From the NCBI GenBank assembly GCA_015657435.1, contig JADLKH010000004.1, forward strand, positions 8,712-17,805: a DNA stretch of 9,094 nucleotides, read 5' to 3'. Below the pieces are notes generated by a model. The model saw nothing but the letters and a program-made list of their open reading frames with translations. It searched no databases and was not told the origin of the DNA. This stretch comes from Synergistales bacterium (GTDB lineage: Bacteria; Synergistota; Synergistia; Synergistales; 79-D21). Below are positions 6,752 through 9,094 of the stretch, piece by piece. A program made the position numbers and the translations under genes. Position 1 is the stretch's first letter. Every line of letters begins with the position of its first letter.

Positions 6752-7906
6752 ATGTCATTCGATCGCATCCGCTGCGTGATCATGCGGGGAGGGACAAGCA
6801 AAGCGGTGTTTTTCCACGAGAACGACCTTCCCGCCGACAGGGAGAACCGGGACAGGATCATCCTGAGGGCCTTCGGCAGTCCCGACCTGCGGCAGATCGA
6901 CGGCCTGGGGGGAGCCAACTCCTCCACGAGCAAGGTCGCGATCATCGGCCCCAGTTCGCGGCCCGACGCCGACGTCGACTACACCTTCGGCCAGGTCAGC
7001 GTGGACATGCCCGTCGTCGGGATGGCCATGAACTGCGGCAACATCTCCTCCGCCGTCGGCCCCTTCGCCATCGACGAAGGCCTGGTCAGGGCGGTCGAGC
7101 CCGTCACCACGGTCCGCATCTTCAACACCAACACGCAGAAACGGATCATCGCCCAGGTCCCGGTCCAGAACGGCAGGGCCCTGAGCAGGGGCGACTATGC
7201 CATCAACGGCGTGCCCGGCAACGGGGCCCGGATCGACCTCGAGTTCGAGGACCCGGGCGGGGCCGTCTCCGGGAAGCTTCTTCCCACCGGGAACCCGACG
7301 GACGTCCTGACGGTCGACGGGAAAGCCTACACCGTCTCCATCGTCGACGCGGCCAACCCGGTGGTGTTCGTCCGGGCGGAGGATTTCGGCCTCAGGGGGA
7401 CGGAACTTCCGGCGGAGTTCGAGAGCAGGCCCGACGCGAAGGCGATCTCCGCAACCTTCGAGAAGATCCGGGGGCAGGCGGCGGTCCTGGTGGGGCTGGT
7501 CCCCGAAGCCTCGCTGGCGAAGACGAAGAGCCCCGAGCTGCCGAAGATCGGCTTCTACACGGCGCCGACGGCCTACACGGACGCCACGGGGCAGAAGGTC
7601 GGGGCGGAGGACATCGACATCGTGGGGCGGCTTTTCTCCATGGGGAAGATGATCAACGCCTACATGGGGACGGGAGCGATCTGCACCATCGTGGCGGCCA
7701 ACATCCCGGGAACGGTCGTGAACCGGATCGTCGGCGAGAAGCTGGGAGACCGGATTCCACTCGTGCGGATCGGGCACCCCTTCGGGGTTATGCCGGTGCG
7801 GGGAATCCTGGAGGAAACGCCGGACGGAAGGTCTTCGGTGAAACGCGGCGTCATTTCCAGGACCGCCCGGCGCATCATGGAAGGCTGGGTCTACATCGAT
7901 GACTAG
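6752..7906 (+). CDS. PrpF-family isomerase (methylaconitate / aconitate / methylitaconate delta-isomerase type)
   Basis: This 384-residue cytoplasmic protein belongs to the PrpF family, built from two diaminopimelate-epimerase-like halves. Members shift a double bond in unsaturated acids: PrpF on 2-methylaconitate, Mii on 3-methylitaconate, and others on aconitate or oxalomesaconate. The N-terminal signature is textbook: IMRGGTSKAVFF (10-21), GSPDLRQIDGLGG (42-54), SSTSKVAII (57-65, with Lys61), DVDYTFGQV (74-82) and NCGN (94-97, with Cys95, the likely proton-transfer cysteine). In the second half come SMGKMINAYMGTGAIC (with Cys311), NIPGTVV and GHPFGVMPV. A GGGGAGGA sequence lies about seven bases before the ATG. 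The gene lies 31 bases after the MmgE/PrpD gene and overlaps the next permease by eight bases, so it is in the middle of the operon. Its GC is clearly higher than in the neighbouring genes (about 70% in a sampled line). No AcnD gene is in view, so a methylcitrate role is not assured. Confidence 0.93.
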   Translation: MSFDRIRCVIMRGGTSKAVFFHENDLPADRENRDRIILRAFGSPDLRQIDGLGGANSSTSKVAIIGPSSRPDADVDYTFGQVSVDMPVVGMAMNCGNISSAVGPFAIDEGLVRAVEPVTTVRIFNTNTQKRIIAQVPVQNGRALSRGDYAINGVPGNGARIDLEFEDPGGAVSGKLLPTGNPTDVLTVDGKAYTVSIVDAANPVVFVRAEDFGLRGTELPAEFESRPDAKAISATFEKIRGQAAVLVGLVPEASLAKTKSPELPKIGFYTAPTAYTDATGQKVGAEDIDIVGRLFSMGKMINAYMGTGAICTIVAANIPGTVVNRIVGEKLGDRIPLVRIGHPFGVMPVRGILEETPDGRSSVKRGVISRTARRIMEGWVYIDD

Positions 7907-9094
7907 CGGCGCCTCTCTTGATCCATCAGAAAAATATTTCACGCTGACCGGGATTTACACAAAGATTCTGGTTGTCGCCTGCGTGGTGCTGTCGATCATC
8001 CACCTCGTCAACATCTGGTACGTCATTCCCTCCAATTACCTTCGGTCTCTGCACCTCGGACTGCTGTTCCCGATTGTCTACCTGAAAGCCGACGCCAAAA
8101 CGACGGGATTCGAGTTCTTCATCAAAGCCTTGAAAAGCCTGATCGGATTCGGCGCATGTCTGTATTACGGGGTCTTCTTCGACGACCTAGTGATGAGGGC
8201 GGTCGCCCCGACCTCCGTGGATATCCTGGTCGGCGTTCTCCTCATCCTCGTGCTGATCGACGCCGCCATGCGCACGGTCGGATTCGGGATGGCCGCAGTC
8301 ACGATGGCATTCCTCGCCTACGTGCTTTTCGGGCAACATTTGCCTGGAGAGCTCGGGCACTACGGCTACAGCTTTTCCCGAATTCTCGGACATCTCTTCA
8401 TCTCTTCGAACGGGATTTTCGGCTCCATGCTCCAGATGTCCGCAACCTACATCGCGCTGTTCACCATCCTGGGCGCGTTTCTGGAAAGCTGCGGCGCAAG
8501 CGACGCGTTCATCAACGTCGCCCTCAGGCTGACGGGCAGGCTGCAGGGCGGGCCGGCTCTCGCCGCCGTCATCGCGAGCTGCCTGTTCGGGACCGTCAAC
8601 GGAAGCGCCGTGGTCAACGTCATCACCACGGGCACCTTCACCATCCCTTTGATGAAGGGGATCGGGATCGCCCCGCACGTGGCGGGGGCGGTGGAAGCCG
8701 CCGCTTCCACCGGGGGCCAGCTCATGCCTCCCGTGATGGGCGCTGGCGCGTTCGTCATGTCGGACATCACCGGCGTTCCCTATGCGACGATCGTCATCCG
8801 GGCGATCATCCCGGCCCTGGTCTATTTCATCGGCGTCCTCGCCGGCGTCATGCTCTACGTCAAGAGGGACAATGTCCCGGCCGTCGACCCGGCAATCATC
8901 CCCTCGACTTCGGAGATGATGAAGGGACTGCATCTCCTTCTACCCATGGTCGTCGTTTTCGTCCTGATCATCGGCAAGTTCTCACCGATGTACTCCGCCT
9001 TCTACGGCATCGCCACAGCCGCCCTTCTGGTCCTTCTGAACGAACGGAAAGCCCTGTCGACCATGTTCCAGAAGCTTAACGCAGCCCTTATCGG
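7899..9094 (+). CDS. TRAP transporter 4TM/12TM fusion permease (second copy, partial, runs off the right edge)
   Basis: The frame from ATG 7899 stays open for 398 codons to the window end and begins MTSGASLDPSEKYF. It is the same type of inner-membrane protein as the first permease. It has N-terminal membrane segments near residues 20-40, 50-62, 80-95 and 107-145, then the DctM-like core FGTVNGSAVVNVITTGTF (230-247) and GAVEAAASTGGQLMPPVMGA (263-282), then IIPALVYFIGVLAGVMLYV. Against the first copy these core motifs are very similar, while the first 100 residues have little in common, so this is a divergent paralogue. Its ATG overlaps the end of the PrpF-type gene by eight bases, and no strong ribosome binding site is seen, so translation is probably coupled. 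The C-terminal half and any partner binding protein lie outside the window. Confidence 0.9.
   Translation, partial: MTSGASLDPSEKYFTLTGIYTKILVVACVVLSIIHLVNIWYVIPSNYLRSLHLGLLFPIVYLKADAKTTGFEFFIKALKSLIGFGACLYYGVFFDDLVMRAVAPTSVDILVGVLLILVLIDAAMRTVGFGMAAVTMAFLAYVLFGQHLPGELGHYGYSFSRILGHLFISSNGIFGSMLQMSATYIALFTILGAFLESCGASDAFINVALRLTGRLQGGPALAAVIASCLFGTVNGSAVVNVITTGTFTIPLMKGIGIAPHVAGAVEAAASTGGQLMPPVMGAGAFVMSDITGVPYATIVIRAIIPALVYFIGVLAGVMLYVKRDNVPAVDPAIIPSTSEMMKGLHLLLPMVVVFVLIIGKFSPMYSAFYGIATAALLVLLNERKALSTMFQKLNAALI

Noticed and set aside
6736..7902. A 388-codon plus-strand frame over the PrpF-type gene
   Set aside because: It is an Arg/Gly/Pro-rich shadow in a very GC-rich gene; the frame starting at 6752 carries all the family motifs.
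6755..7942. A 395-codon minus-strand frame opposite the PrpF-type gene
   Set aside because: It is an Asp/Arg/Pro/His-rich antisense shadow with no recognisable domain.
1..9094. CRISPR arrays, tRNA or rRNA genes, insertion-sequence transposases, integrase or defence genes
   Set aside because: No regular repeat-spacer pattern, cloverleaf or rRNA-like sequence, and no transposase, nuclease or integrase motif was seen on either strand.

Overview
This window, with GC near 50% in the regulator gene and up to about 70% in the isomerase gene, reads as a piece of a bacterial chromosome carrying a catabolic and uptake cluster for an organic acid. The TAXI-type TRAP transport genes, an IclR regulator, a DUF364 protein and moderately high GC would fit a Desulfobacterota-like anaerobe or another environmental proteobacterium. 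That taxonomic guess is weak, because the window holds no ribosomal or other marker gene.

Layout. On the minus strand at the left edge are the first 28 codons of an unrecognised gene (1-84), preceded by an AT-rich spacer with a consensus -10 box. Upstream of it, on the same strand, is a DUF4213/DUF364 protein gene (221-979). A gap of about 535 bp (980-1515) follows. It holds a short palindromic segment resembling REP-type repeats, a GC-rich stretch with no convincing gene, and an AT-rich probable control region. From 1516 to the right edge everything reads on the plus strand: an IclR-family regulator, a TAXI solute-binding protein with a signal peptide, a TRAP 4TM/12TM fusion permease, an MmgE/PrpD-family enzyme, a PrpF-family isomerase, and a second TRAP 4TM/12TM fusion permease cut by the window end. 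This last permease gene has no stop codon inside the window.

How the genes may work together. The binding protein and first permease form a complete TAXI-TRAP importer. The MmgE/PrpD and PrpF proteins belong to families that act on tricarboxylates and related unsaturated acids (2-methylcitrate, methylaconitate, aconitate, itaconate-like compounds), and in known pathways a PrpF-like isomerase is paired with a dehydratase or decarboxylase. The simplest reading is an IclR-controlled operon that imports a di- or tricarboxylate and rearranges it for central metabolism. The substrate cannot be read from the sequence. The rest of the methylcitrate cycle (PrpB, PrpC, AcnD) is not in the window.

Most notable points: a second TRAP permease tightly coupled to the isomerase gene; a Glu in the MmgE/PrpD protein where the family usually has a conserved His; a perfect 12-bp stem closed by a GCAA loop between the binding-protein and permease genes; and a strong base-composition difference between the genes of one apparent operon.
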